Positions 1-6,977 of a stretch of DNA of 8,575 nt are shown here, one piece after another. The notes beneath the pieces are model-generated. The model was not told the DNA's origin and did no database searches. It was given only the letters and a program-made list of their open reading frames with translations. The translations under genes were made by a program, and so were the position numbers. Origin of the DNA: Actinobacteria bacterium 13_1_40CM_66_12 (lineage in GTDB: Bacteria; Chloroflexota; Dormibacteria; Dormibacterales; Dormibacteraceae); NCBI GenBank assembly GCA_001917895.1, contig MNEW01000021.1:1-8575 (forward strand), read 5' to 3'. Positions within the stretch are counted from its first letter, which is position 1, and the number at the start of each line of letters is the position of its first letter.

Positions 1-1
1 C

Positions 2-133
2 TGCGCGACCTTCGGCGGCGGCGGGCACATCCGGGCGGCGGGGGCGGAGATCGAAAAGCCGATGGAAGAGGCAGTGCGTTTGGTGCTGACGGCGTCCAAG
101 GAGGCGATCGGTGCCGCCTCATCGAAGTGCTGA
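2..133 (+). CDS. DHH/DHHA1 family phosphoesterase (NrnA-type), C-terminal 43 residues only
   Basis: The reading frame is open from the window edge to TGA at 131-133 and encodes the end of a DHHA1 domain. The visible motif FGGGGHIRAAG (residues 4-14 of the fragment) is the glycine-rich GGGH signature with which DHHA1 domains bind the nucleic acid or nucleotide substrate. Full-length relatives of the NrnA group degrade nanoRNA and dephosphorylate pAp, using a catalytic DHH domain that would lie upstream of this window. A DHH gene of this type just before truB is a common bacterial arrangement and supports the assignment, but RecJ-like DHH proteins share the motif, so the exact subfamily is inferred. 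The last 23 nt overlap the start of truB, indicating cotranscription and probable translational coupling. Confidence 0.8.
   Translation, partial: CATFGGGGHIRAAGAEIEKPMEEAVRLVLTASKEAIGAASSKC
98..104 (+). promoter_or_regulatory. Shine-Dalgarno of truB
   Basis: AAGGAGG lies inside the end of the upstream DHH gene, 6 nt before the GTG at 111. This near-perfect ribosome binding site fixes the truB start inside the preceding coding region. Confidence 0.8.
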
Positions 134-1025
134 GCATCCTGGTTTCCTGACCGGCGTCCTCAACGTCGACAAGGCCGCTGGCGAAACGTCTTTCCAGGTC
201 GTCCGGCGGCTCCGGCATCTGACCGGTGCACATCGCGTGGGCCACGGTGGGACGCTCGACCCACTGGCGACGGGAGTCCTGCCGATCCTCTTTGAATCCG
301 CGACGCGTCTTGCCGACTATGCCCACCAGCTTCCCAAGACCTACGTCGCTGACATCCACTTCGGGTTCACGACCGCGACCGACGACGCCGAGGCCGACCC
401 GGAACCATTTGCCGATCCGAGCCCGCTGGCAACGAACGATGTCACCGAGGCCCTGAGCCATTTCAGGGGCCGCATCCTCCAAACGCCACCGCCATTTTCT
501 GCGGTCAAGATCGACGGCCAGCGTTCGTATCGACTCGCGCGTCGGGGCGATGAGCCGAAGCCGGCGGCGCGTGAGGTCGAGGTCTACGAGGCACGGGTGC
601 TCGATTTCGCACCAGGGTCGCGTGCCGTGGCTCGGGTCGAGATCCGCTGTGGGAGCGGAACCTACCTGCGTTCAATCGCGCGCGACCTGGGCAAGCGGTT
701 GGGGGTGGGGGGCTATTTGGGCCGCCTCGTGCGGACGGCCTACGGTCCCCTGACCGTTGAGAAGGCGATGACGATCGAAGCGCAAACAACAGCCGATGAC
801 GTTCGCGACTGGTTGCTTCCAGCCGAAGTCATACTGCCGGACATGGAGCGCGTAAAGCTCAACGTCGAGCAGGAGGCGATGGTCCGGCAGGGGCGGGCGG
901 TGCGCGTGCTGCCGGAGCCCGGACCGGGCCCCGTGCGCGCCCACAACCTGGTCGGCCGCCTGGTCGCGCTCGGGCACACCGATCCACTGCGGCGCACCTT
1001 CGTGCCCGAAAAGGTCCTCAGCTGA
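111..1025 (+). CDS. truB: tRNA pseudouridine(55) synthase TruB
   Basis: TruB isomerises uridine 55 in the T-loop of tRNAs to pseudouridine in the cytoplasm. The 304-residue protein has the usual family length. It shows the N-terminal GVLNVDKAAGETS segment (usually DKPxGxTS, so the proline is replaced by alanine), then GHGGTLDPLATGVL with the catalytic aspartate at about Asp50, the KTYVADIHFG strand with the active-site tyrosine at about Tyr78, QTPPPFSAVKIDGQRSY near residues 123-139, and CGSGTYLRSIARDLG, which carries the conserved arginine. A C-terminal PUA-like segment follows. The GTG start is chosen because AAGGAGG precedes it by 6 nt. The gene overlaps the DHH gene by 23 nt, and its TGA stop overlaps the proposed CTG start of ribF. 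Confidence 0.96.
   Translation: MPPHRSAEHPGFLTGVLNVDKAAGETSFQVVRRLRHLTGAHRVGHGGTLDPLATGVLPILFESATRLADYAHQLPKTYVADIHFGFTTATDDAEADPEPFADPSPLATNDVTEALSHFRGRILQTPPPFSAVKIDGQRSYRLARRGDEPKPAAREVEVYEARVLDFAPGSRAVARVEIRCGSGTYLRSIARDLGKRLGVGGYLGRLVRTAYGPLTVEKAMTIEAQTTADDVRDWLLPAEVILPDMERVKLNVEQEAMVRQGRAVRVLPEPGPGPVRAHNLVGRLVALGHTDPLRRTFVPEKVLS
1010..1014 (+). promoter_or_regulatory. Ribosome binding site supporting a CTG start for ribF
   Basis: AAAGG lies 7 nt before the CTG at 1022 and inside the last codons of truB. It is a modest Shine-Dalgarno, but its spacing fits the CTG. A start at the ATG at 1076 would have no comparable site and would remove the first beta strand of the enzyme. Confidence 0.5.
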
Positions 1026-1927
1026 AAATACATTTCGGGCTGCCCTCGAGCCCGATTGGCCCGGTCGTAGTCACCATGGGCAGCTTCGACGGCGTCCACC
1101 TCGGCCACGCCGAGGTGATCCGGAAGACGGTCGAGGCAGGTCGCCACGAGGCTGCGCAGCCGGCCTTGATCACGTTCGAGCCGCACCCTCGATGCGTGCT
1201 CGATCCCGCCAATTGCCCGCAGTCGATCACCACCTTGCAGGAAAAGCTGGCCCTGATCGAGTCACGTGGAATCGAGCATGCGCTCGTGCTCAGATTCGAC
1301 CGTGCGCTGTCGGCCATGTCGCCGCAGGAATTCGTCGACAGTCTCACCGCCGTGATGGAGCTACGACGTTGGGTGGTCGGGTTCGATTTTGCCTTCGGAC
1401 ACGCGCGCGCCGGGAGCGCGGCATGGCTGGGCGACCACGGTCACAAAGTCGACGTCGTGCCGCCGCTGGAGATCGAGGGACGGGCTCTGCACAGCTCCGA
1501 CGTGAGACGTGTCATCAACCTGGGAGACATGGAGACGGCGAACCGGTTGCTGGGCCGCGAATACTCGATGTCGGGACCCGTCGAAGCCGGTGACAAGGTC
1601 GGCCGCTCCCTCGGCTTCCCAACCGCGAACATCGCGATCGAGCCGAACAAGCTGGTCCCGGCGCTGGGCGCTTACGCCGGCCGCGTCAAGGCCCCGGAAG
1701 GCGATTTCGTCGCGGCTCTTTCAGTCGGCTACCGGCCGACGTTCGGCGGCACACAGCTTCGCGTCGAGGCCTTCCTGCTCGATTTCGAGGGCGACCTATA
1801 TCAGCAGCGCCTCGAGCTTCGGTTCGTGCGCTACCTGCACCCCGATATCGCGTTTCCGACCGTGGACGACCTGGTCCAGCAGTTGAAGCGCGATGTGGCC
1901 GACACGAGGCGAATCGTCAAGTCGTGA
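1022..1927 (+). CDS. ribF: Bifunctional riboflavin kinase / FMN adenylyltransferase RibF
   Basis: RibF phosphorylates riboflavin to FMN and then adenylylates FMN to FAD. The N-terminal nucleotidyltransferase domain shows TMGSFDGVHLGH, TFEPHP and the SSDVRR segment (usually SSTxIR). The C-terminal flavokinase domain shows GRSLGFPTAN, VGYRPTFGG and the conserved VEAFLLDFEGDLY stretch. The first ATG in frame (1076) falls inside the TMGSFDGVHLGH motif, which would delete the first beta strand. Reading from CTG 1022 adds 18 residues beginning MKIHFGL, which resembles ordinary RibF N-termini and gives 301 residues, the usual length. That CTG overlaps the truB stop as CTGA. The FAD product is the likely cofactor of both enzymes encoded immediately downstream. 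Identity is near certain; the CTG start is inference. Confidence 0.93.
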   Translation: MKIHFGLPSSPIGPVVVTMGSFDGVHLGHAEVIRKTVEAGRHEAAQPALITFEPHPRCVLDPANCPQSITTLQEKLALIESRGIEHALVLRFDRALSAMSPQEFVDSLTAVMELRRWVVGFDFAFGHARAGSAAWLGDHGHKVDVVPPLEIEGRALHSSDVRRVINLGDMETANRLLGREYSMSGPVEAGDKVGRSLGFPTANIAIEPNKLVPALGAYAGRVKAPEGDFVAALSVGYRPTFGGTQLRVEAFLLDFEGDLYQQRLELRFVRYLHPDIAFPTVDDLVQQLKRDVADTRRIVKS

Positions 1928-3057
1928 GCCGGGTCGTGGTGATCGGCGGCGGCATCGCCGGCTATTGCGCCGCGCTGGGCGCGCGCCGCGAAGGCGCTGA
2001 GGTGACGGTGATCGCCCGCGCGCCTGGCGCCACCGCTCTGTACGCGGGCGCGATGGAGGTCCTCGACGACCTCGACTCCATCCTGAAGACGCAGCCGCAT
2101 CACCCGTTCACCCGCCTCGGGCTCGATGCGGTGCGTCTCGCCTCAGAGCTCGACGTCGCCGTCCAAGCGCTTCTGTTCGCCCTGGAGAAGGACGGCTTGA
2201 AGGTCGAGGGACGATGGCGCACCCGCGGCCTGTATGCCGACATCCACGGCCTCGCCCGGCCCGGCAACCTCGTTCCCTCGACCGTGGCGCCCGGCGAGCT
2301 GGAGGCACTCATCGGCAGGAGGGTGGCCGTCGTCGGCATAGCCGAGGTTGGCGATTACGATGCCGCCGCCACAGCGCAGGCGCTCGAGGAGCTGCATGGG
2401 ATCCAGGCGTTCGCTGAGGAAGTCTCAATGCCCGACCTCCCCCAGGCCGCCGCGCTGACCGACCTTTACGGCCGCCGCGCGCCGGTGCTGCCGAAGGCGC
2501 GAGCAGCAACGGCTGCGTATCCGCCCGGCTTCACCAACCTCCCTCAGGAATCGTTCGAGCTGCTGTCGACGCCACCGTCGCCGCATGGCTGGCGCTTGCA
2601 GCAGGCGATCGGGTTGGGAACGGTCAAGGGCACGGTGCAGTCGGTCGATTCGGCCCGAGGGCGGATCTCCTCGGTGCGGGCCGGAGACCGCACGCTGCGC
2701 GGCGACACCTTCATTCTCGCCACGGGACGCCACATCGGCGGCGGCCTCGACGGCGGGCGAACCCCGAAAGAACCGCTGCTCAACCTTGGGGTCTTCCACG
2801 ATGGCGAGCCGGTGGCCTCCGCGGGTACGCGGCTCCAGCACCTTCAGTACATAGATTCGGCACAAGAGCTTCGTAGCGGTCTCCGCACCGACAACGAGCT
2901 GCACCCGCTCGACGAAGAAGGCCGGGCGCCTTACTCAAATCTCTACGCCGTCGGGGCGGTGCTCGGCGGCTATGACTACGCAGGCCCCTGCGGTTTCGGG
3001 GTGCCTATCCTCACCGGCTGGCTTGCCGGACGGTGGAGCGCGAAAGCAGGCCAGTGA
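1924..3057 (+). CDS. glpB: GlpB-like flavoprotein (anaerobic glycerol-3-phosphate dehydrogenase subunit B family)
   Basis: The 377-residue protein opens with a Rossmann FAD-binding segment, VVVIGGGIAGYCAALGARR, followed by the GlpB-like ALYAGAMEVLDDL region. It contains FILATGRHIGGGL near residues 263-275 and ends with NLYAVGAVLGGYDYAGPCG and a GVPILTG helix, which strongly resembles the GlpB C-terminus. In Escherichia coli, GlpB works with GlpA and GlpC to oxidise glycerol-3-phosphate to dihydroxyacetone phosphate and pass electrons to the quinone pool. Neither glpA nor glpC is in this window, so the partner is unknown and a different oxidoreductase role is possible. The GTG start overlaps the ribF stop as GTGA, and its own TGA overlaps the next gene in the same way. 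Confidence 0.82.
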   Translation: MSRVVVIGGGIAGYCAALGARREGAEVTVIARAPGATALYAGAMEVLDDLDSILKTQPHHPFTRLGLDAVRLASELDVAVQALLFALEKDGLKVEGRWRTRGLYADIHGLARPGNLVPSTVAPGELEALIGRRVAVVGIAEVGDYDAAATAQALEELHGIQAFAEEVSMPDLPQAAALTDLYGRRAPVLPKARAATAAYPPGFTNLPQESFELLSTPPSPHGWRLQQAIGLGTVKGTVQSVDSARGRISSVRAGDRTLRGDTFILATGRHIGGGLDGGRTPKEPLLNLGVFHDGEPVASAGTRLQHLQYIDSAQELRSGLRTDNELHPLDEEGRAPYSNLYAVGAVLGGYDYAGPCGFGVPILTGWLAGRWSAKAGQ

Positions 3058-4415
3058 GAGAACAGCTCGAGAAAATCGTGGGCGCCGCCGCCCTCGATGA
3101 GAGACCGGTGCGCGATCTGTGGTCGATGGCGATCATGGAAGAGCGCGCCGGCAGCGCCCCGCCACGCGTTCTGGTAGTTCGACCCACCGGCCGAGAGCAG
3201 GTCGCCTCCATCCTCAGGTGGGCTTCCGCGAACCGAGTCACGGTCACGCCGCTCGGCGGAGGAAGCGGTGTTTGCGGTGCCCTGGCGCCGGAAGCCGATG
3301 AGCTCGTCATCGACATGGGCGCATTCGATCGCATCCTCGAGGTCGACGAGACCAACCTCACCTGCAGGTGCGAGTCCGGCGTCAACGGCATGGCTCTCGA
3401 GGAGCACCTCAACAAGCTTGGCCTCACGCTCGGCCACTTCCCGAGCTCCCTTGCGGGGACGACCGTCGGAGGGCTGTGCGCTACGCGGTCATCGGGCCAG
3501 GAGTCGAGCCGCTACGGCAGCATCGAGAACATGGTCATGAGCCTGGCGGTCGTGCTCCCGGACGGAACCTTCGCGGCGCCACGCCCGGGTCCGCGATCCG
3601 CTGTGGGGCCCGCGCTCCATGAGCTATGGCTCGGGTCTGAAGGCGCGCTCGGAGTCGTCATCGGCGCGGTCTTGCGCGTGCATCGATTGCCGGAGACCGT
3701 GATCGGGCGCGGATACGGTTTCGCCGACCTCGCCTCGGGTCTCGAAGCCATGCGAGCGGTCATGCAGTCGGGGATCCGCCCGCTCGTCATGCGCCTCTAC
3801 GACCCTGAGGATGCGGCGTTCAACGGCTACGACCTGCCGCTGGGCGGCTGCCTGCTCGTGGTCGCCACCGCGGGCCGCAACATCGTCGCCGCCGCCGAAG
3901 CCGACATCGTCAAGAGCATCGCGGCCCGGGCGACGGAGCTCGGCGACGAGCCATGGGAGCGGTGGCAGCGCCACAGGTTCGATCTCTCGGCGGAGCGCTT
4001 GAAGTCGCTTCTCGAACCGCCGGGTTCGTACGTCGACACGATCGAGCTCGCCGCACCGTGGACGGTGCTGCCCAAGCTCCATGTCCAGGTCAAGGACGCA
4101 ATTTCGGTCGGTGGCCTGGCGTTATGCCATTTCAGTCACGCCTACGAGCAGGGCTGCTGTGCGTATTTCTCGTTCGCGGGCGCGCGGGACAGTGAGGATG
4201 AGGCTCGCTCGGCCTACAACGGAGCCTGGGAGGGCGCGATGACTTCGGCACTGGAGCTTGGGGCTACCATCAGTCACCACCATGGCACCGGGCAGGTCCG
4301 GACTCGGTGGGTCGCCGATGAGATGGGAGGGTGGATGCACGTTTGGAAGTCGGTCAAGGAAGCGATCGATCCCGCCGGGATCATGAACCCGCGCGCCGTC
4401 GGAGGGGCTCGTTAG
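3054..4415 (+). CDS. FAD-binding oxidase, alkyldihydroxyacetonephosphate synthase (AGPS)-like
   Basis: This 453-residue protein belongs to the VAO/PCMH-type FAD enzymes. The FAD-binding loop is TPLGGGSGVCG (about residues 65-75), followed by LEVDETNLTCRCESGVNG, HFPSSLAGTTVGGLCATRSSG and the RYGSIENMV segment. The C-terminal half has MRLYDPED, HFSHAYEQGCCAYFSFAG and TISHHHGTGQVR, with the His triplet at residues 408-410, before the final DPAGIMNPRAVG. The histidine run and the Tyr-containing strand are AGPS hallmarks and separate it from GlcD/D-lactate dehydrogenases. AGPS exchanges the acyl group of acyl-DHAP for a fatty alcohol to form the ether bond, but several bacterial relatives have unproven substrates. 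The GTG at 3054 is preferred over the in-frame GTG at 3033 because it forms a GTGA overlap with the previous stop, as seen elsewhere in this operon. Confidence 0.85.
   Translation: MREQLEKIVGAAALDERPVRDLWSMAIMEERAGSAPPRVLVVRPTGREQVASILRWASANRVTVTPLGGGSGVCGALAPEADELVIDMGAFDRILEVDETNLTCRCESGVNGMALEEHLNKLGLTLGHFPSSLAGTTVGGLCATRSSGQESSRYGSIENMVMSLAVVLPDGTFAAPRPGPRSAVGPALHELWLGSEGALGVVIGAVLRVHRLPETVIGRGYGFADLASGLEAMRAVMQSGIRPLVMRLYDPEDAAFNGYDLPLGGCLLVVATAGRNIVAAAEADIVKSIAARATELGDEPWERWQRHRFDLSAERLKSLLEPPGSYVDTIELAAPWTVLPKLHVQVKDAISVGGLALCHFSHAYEQGCCAYFSFAGARDSEDEARSAYNGAWEGAMTSALELGATISHHHGTGQVRTRWVADEMGGWMHVWKSVKEAIDPAGIMNPRAVGGAR
4401..4407 (+). promoter_or_regulatory. Shine-Dalgarno of the lipid kinase gene
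   Basis: GGAGGGG in the last codons of the AGPS-like gene precedes the GTG at 4416 by 8 nt. It supports that start, which directly abuts the upstream TAG stop. Confidence 0.65.
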
Positions 4416-5342
4416 GTGGCGGATGTGCTCTTCATCGTCAACCCCGCCGCGGGCGCGGGTGCCGCCGCTCGCGAGTGGTCGGCAATCCTTGGCTGGCTAC
4501 CGTCGAGCGGGCTGAGCTATGAGCAGGCCCTGACCACCCGGCCGATGGAAGCAACTGAGATCACCGAGCGAGCGGTCCGGCAGTCGGTGCCGGTGGTCGT
4601 GGCGGTGGGCGGCGACGGCACGCTCAACGAGGTCGTCAACGGCTTCTTCCACAACGGGGCACCGATACCGACGACGACGCGACTCGCGATGGTGCCTCTC
4701 GGAACGGGCGGCGACTTCAGGAGGACGCTGAAGATCCCGCTCGATCCGAAGGCGGCGGTGCAGATCCTTCAGACCGGAATCGCGCGGCGACTCGATGCCG
4801 GCTGCGTGTCGTTCCGTACTCCCGATGGCGGGACGGGGGTCCGTCACTTCATCAACATCGCGGACGCCGGCCTCGGCGGGGAGGTCGTGCACCGCGTCAA
4901 CCATGGCGCCAAGCGGCTCGGGCCGGCGACGTTCAAGGTGGCGTCCCTTCTGTCGCTCCTCGCCTGGAAGAACAAGCCGATGAAGGTCGTCGTCGATGGT
5001 GTCTCTCACGACCTCAAGGCGATGCAGGTCGTCATCGCGAACTGCCAGTATTTCGGCGGCGGGATGCGCATGGCGCCGACCGCTTCGCCCACAGATGGGG
5101 TGTTCGACGTGATCCTCGTCGGCGACGCCGGGAAGATCGAGACCATCCAGGGGCTCGGCACTATCAGCAGGGGTGCCCACCTCGACGAGCACAACCCGAA
5201 ATACCAGCTCGTGTACGGCAAGCGCATCTCCATCGACTGTGAGCAGGACGTGCGCATCGATCTCGACGGCGAGGATCCTGGGTTCCTGCCCGCGCTGTTC
5301 GAGATCCAGCCCGGCGCGATCGAGTTCATAACGCCTCGATAA
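4416..5342 (+). CDS. Diacylglycerol kinase family lipid kinase (DgkB/YegS type)
   Basis: The 308-residue protein has the standard length of soluble bacterial lipid kinases. It begins VLFIVNPAAGAG, the NPxxG nucleotide-binding start, then has the kinase signature VAVGGDGTLNEVVNG at about 62-76 and PLGTGGDFRRTL at 94-105. The usual GTxNDF has glycine in place of asparagine here. The C-terminal beta-sandwich domain shows NIADAGLGGEVV, IANCQYFGGGMRMAP and DGVFDVILVGD, all typical of the family. Such enzymes transfer phosphate from ATP to diacylglycerol or related lipid alcohols at the membrane surface, feeding phosphatidic acid into lipid synthesis. The start abuts the AGPS-like stop with no gap. 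Its pairing with an AGPS-like oxidase recalls Rv2251-Rv2252 of M. tuberculosis, where Rv2252 is a diacylglycerol kinase. Substrate specificity cannot be read from sequence. Confidence 0.9.
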   Translation: MADVLFIVNPAAGAGAAAREWSAILGWLPSSGLSYEQALTTRPMEATEITERAVRQSVPVVVAVGGDGTLNEVVNGFFHNGAPIPTTTRLAMVPLGTGGDFRRTLKIPLDPKAAVQILQTGIARRLDAGCVSFRTPDGGTGVRHFINIADAGLGGEVVHRVNHGAKRLGPATFKVASLLSLLAWKNKPMKVVVDGVSHDLKAMQVVIANCQYFGGGMRMAPTASPTDGVFDVILVGDAGKIETIQGLGTISRGAHLDEHNPKYQLVYGKRISIDCEQDVRIDLDGEDPGFLPALFEIQPGAIEFITPR

Positions 5343-5349
5343 TTCGGCT

Positions 5350-6852
5350 GTGACGAAGGGGGTCATCGCCACCCCGCACCGGCTGGCGTCCGAAGCCGGG
5401 GCCCAGGTGCTGCGAGACGGTGGCAATGCCATCGACGCCGCCATCGCCGCCGACGCCGTCCTCTGCGTGGTCTATCCGCAGATGACCTCGGTCGGCGGTG
5501 ACCTGATGGCGATCGTTTGGCCGGCCAATGCGGACGCGCCGGTCGGAATCATCGGCGCGGGGCGCTCAGGCGAGCTGGCGACGATAGCGGCCGCCCGCGA
5601 GAGAGGCCACGAGACGATGCCCGAGCGAGGGGTGTTGAGCGTGACGGTGCCGGGCACCGTCGAGGCATGGGGCCGGCTGCTCGAGCGCTTTGGGACTTTG
5701 GGCATGGCTGCCGTCCTCGAGCCGGCGACATCGCTGGCCGGCGATGGTTACGTCATCACTGAAAGACTTTCAGTGTTTCTCAAGGATGGCGCTGAGCTGC
5801 TCGCGAAGGAGCCGGCCGCGCACGAGCTCTATCCGCCCATGGAGGGTGGCATGCTGCTTCGCAATCCAGACCTCGCGTCGGTGCTGCACGACATCGGTCG
5901 CAATGGAATCGGCACGTTCTACCGGGGAGAGATCGCAGCCGCCATCGCCGCGGCCATCAAGAAGCGGGATGGATTCGTCACCGCACAGGATCTCGCTGGC
6001 CATCGCTCTCAGTGGGTGGAACCGCTGAGCGTTCGGTACCGCGACCTGACCGTCTTCGAGCTGCCCCCGCCGACCCAGGGCTTGACGGCGCTGGCGATGC
6101 TGGCCCGGCTGGATCGCCTCACGCCAGCTCAAATGCAGCCGGGGGTTGACTTCGTCACCGTCTTCAAGCGCATCCGCGACGAGTGCTATCCGCTGCGAGA
6201 TCGCTACATCACCGACCCGGAGTTCTCGGTCGCACCTCTTGAGCTATTCCTCGACGCGAGCCACGCAGCGGTCGGACCAAGCGATGTTCGAGAGGGCGGC
6301 GACACGATCTACCTTTGCACGGCGGACGAGCATGGGAACTACATCTCGCTCATCCAGAGCGTCGCCTATGGATTCGGCTCAGGGATCGTCGCCGAAGGCA
6401 CCGGCATTTTGCTGCAGAACCGCGGTGCGTACTTCAAGCTCGATCCCGAGCACGTCAATCGCCTGGAACCGAAGAAGCGAACCATGCACACGCTGATCCC
6501 TGCAATGGCCGCGCGCAATGGCCGGCCCGCGATCGTCTACGGGTCGATGGGCGGCGACGGCCAGCCGCAGCTCCAGACGCAGGTGCTCATCAACATCGTC
6601 GATCGCGGGCTGGAACCAGCGGAGGCTGTGGCGAGGCCCCGAATCAGAGTGCAAGCAGGTGGAGAGGTCATCTCTGTCGAGGCAGACGACCCTGACGTTC
6701 GAGATATCAACCACTCGGGGCTCCACATCGAGCTGATGCCCCCGGGGCATCACAGTCTCGGCCACGCCCACGCGATCGTTATCGACGGGCCAGGCGCCTG
6801 GCGAGCCGGCGCGGATCCGCGGTCTGACGGGTCCGTCGAGTTCGTGTCCTGA
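5350..6852 (+). CDS. Gamma-glutamyltransferase-family Ntn-hydrolase (cytoplasmic, non-canonical substrate pocket)
   Basis: The 500-residue protein shows GGT-family order throughout: ATPHRLASEAG and GGNAIDAAIAA at the N-terminus, VPGTVEAWG, PPPTQGLTAL, then the autoprocessing site GGDTIYLC with the predicted nucleophile Thr319, giving a large subunit of 318 and a small one of 182 residues. GTGILLQNRGAYF, HTLIPAM, GSMGGDGQPQ and the C-terminal AGADPRSDGSVE complete the fold. There is no signal peptide, unlike periplasmic E. coli GGT. Aligning by eye from the nucleophile, E. coli Asn411 and Asp433, which hold the glutamyl amino group, correspond to Ala339 and Tyr361, and the RExAP-type arginine motif is replaced by GAGRSG. 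It therefore looks closer to YwrD/oxamate-amidohydrolase-like relatives than to glutathione-cleaving enzymes. It lies 7 nt after the lipid kinase gene, so it is probably cotranscribed. The GTG start has no clear Shine-Dalgarno. Confidence 0.88.
   Translation: MTKGVIATPHRLASEAGAQVLRDGGNAIDAAIAADAVLCVVYPQMTSVGGDLMAIVWPANADAPVGIIGAGRSGELATIAAARERGHETMPERGVLSVTVPGTVEAWGRLLERFGTLGMAAVLEPATSLAGDGYVITERLSVFLKDGAELLAKEPAAHELYPPMEGGMLLRNPDLASVLHDIGRNGIGTFYRGEIAAAIAAAIKKRDGFVTAQDLAGHRSQWVEPLSVRYRDLTVFELPPPTQGLTALAMLARLDRLTPAQMQPGVDFVTVFKRIRDECYPLRDRYITDPEFSVAPLELFLDASHAAVGPSDVREGGDTIYLCTADEHGNYISLIQSVAYGFGSGIVAEGTGILLQNRGAYFKLDPEHVNRLEPKKRTMHTLIPAMAARNGRPAIVYGSMGGDGQPQLQTQVLINIVDRGLEPAEAVARPRIRVQAGGEVISVEADDPDVRDINHSGLHIELMPPGHHSLGHAHAIVIDGPGAWRAGADPRSDGSVEFVS
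6780..6846 (+). repeat. Direct repeat copy 1 (end of the GGT-like gene)
   Basis: This stretch matches 7639-7705 at 58 of 67 positions by manual alignment, at a distance of 859 nt. It codes for the C-terminal IDGPGAWRAGADPRSDG segment of the intact Ntn-hydrolase. Five of the nine differences are synonymous in the shared frame. Confidence 0.9.
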
Positions 6853-6977
6853 CGCGCCGTCCGCGTTGCATTTGAGGCCGGCTTAACCCGGGCTTGACTT
6901 TGTTCCATTCGACTGCCACTGATCGTCGGACGTATCCAACGGCTCGGTGCCCAGAGTACGATCGGGGCAGCGAAGGC
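6853..6977 (+). other. Intergenic region before the lipoprotein gene
   Basis: This 125-nt gap separates the operon from the lipoprotein gene. It contains a small inverted repeat, CCGG-CTTAAC-CCGG (around 6887-6903), without a T-run, a TTGACT at 6894-6899 and a TACGAT at 6957-6962, but these hexamers are not correctly spaced to form one promoter. A promoter for the next gene is expected here; none can be assigned with confidence. Confidence 0.35.

Noticed and set aside
1076..1081. ATG at 1076 as the ribF start
   Set aside because: It lies inside the conserved TMGSFDGVHLGH motif, so the first beta strand would be missing; the upstream frame encodes a typical RibF N-terminus.
3033..3053. GTG at 3033 as the start of the AGPS-like gene
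   Set aside because: It would add only seven residues and a 25-nt overlap, with no better ribosome binding site. GTG 3054 makes the GTGA overlap seen at the previous junction.
4497..5444. Long minus-strand open frame of 315 codons opposite the lipid kinase gene
   Set aside because: It is a shadow frame of high-GC coding sequence. The plus strand has all the kinase motifs, and the minus-strand translation is rich in Arg, Asp and His and lacks recognisable domains.
6887..6903. Inverted repeat CCGG-CTTAAC-CCGG after the GGT-like gene as a terminator
   Set aside because: The stem has only about four pairs and no T-run follows.
6894..6962. TTGACT and TACGAT as a promoter for the lipoprotein gene
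   Set aside because: The hexamers are far too widely separated to belong to one sigma-70-type promoter, and neither has a good partner at 16-18 nt.
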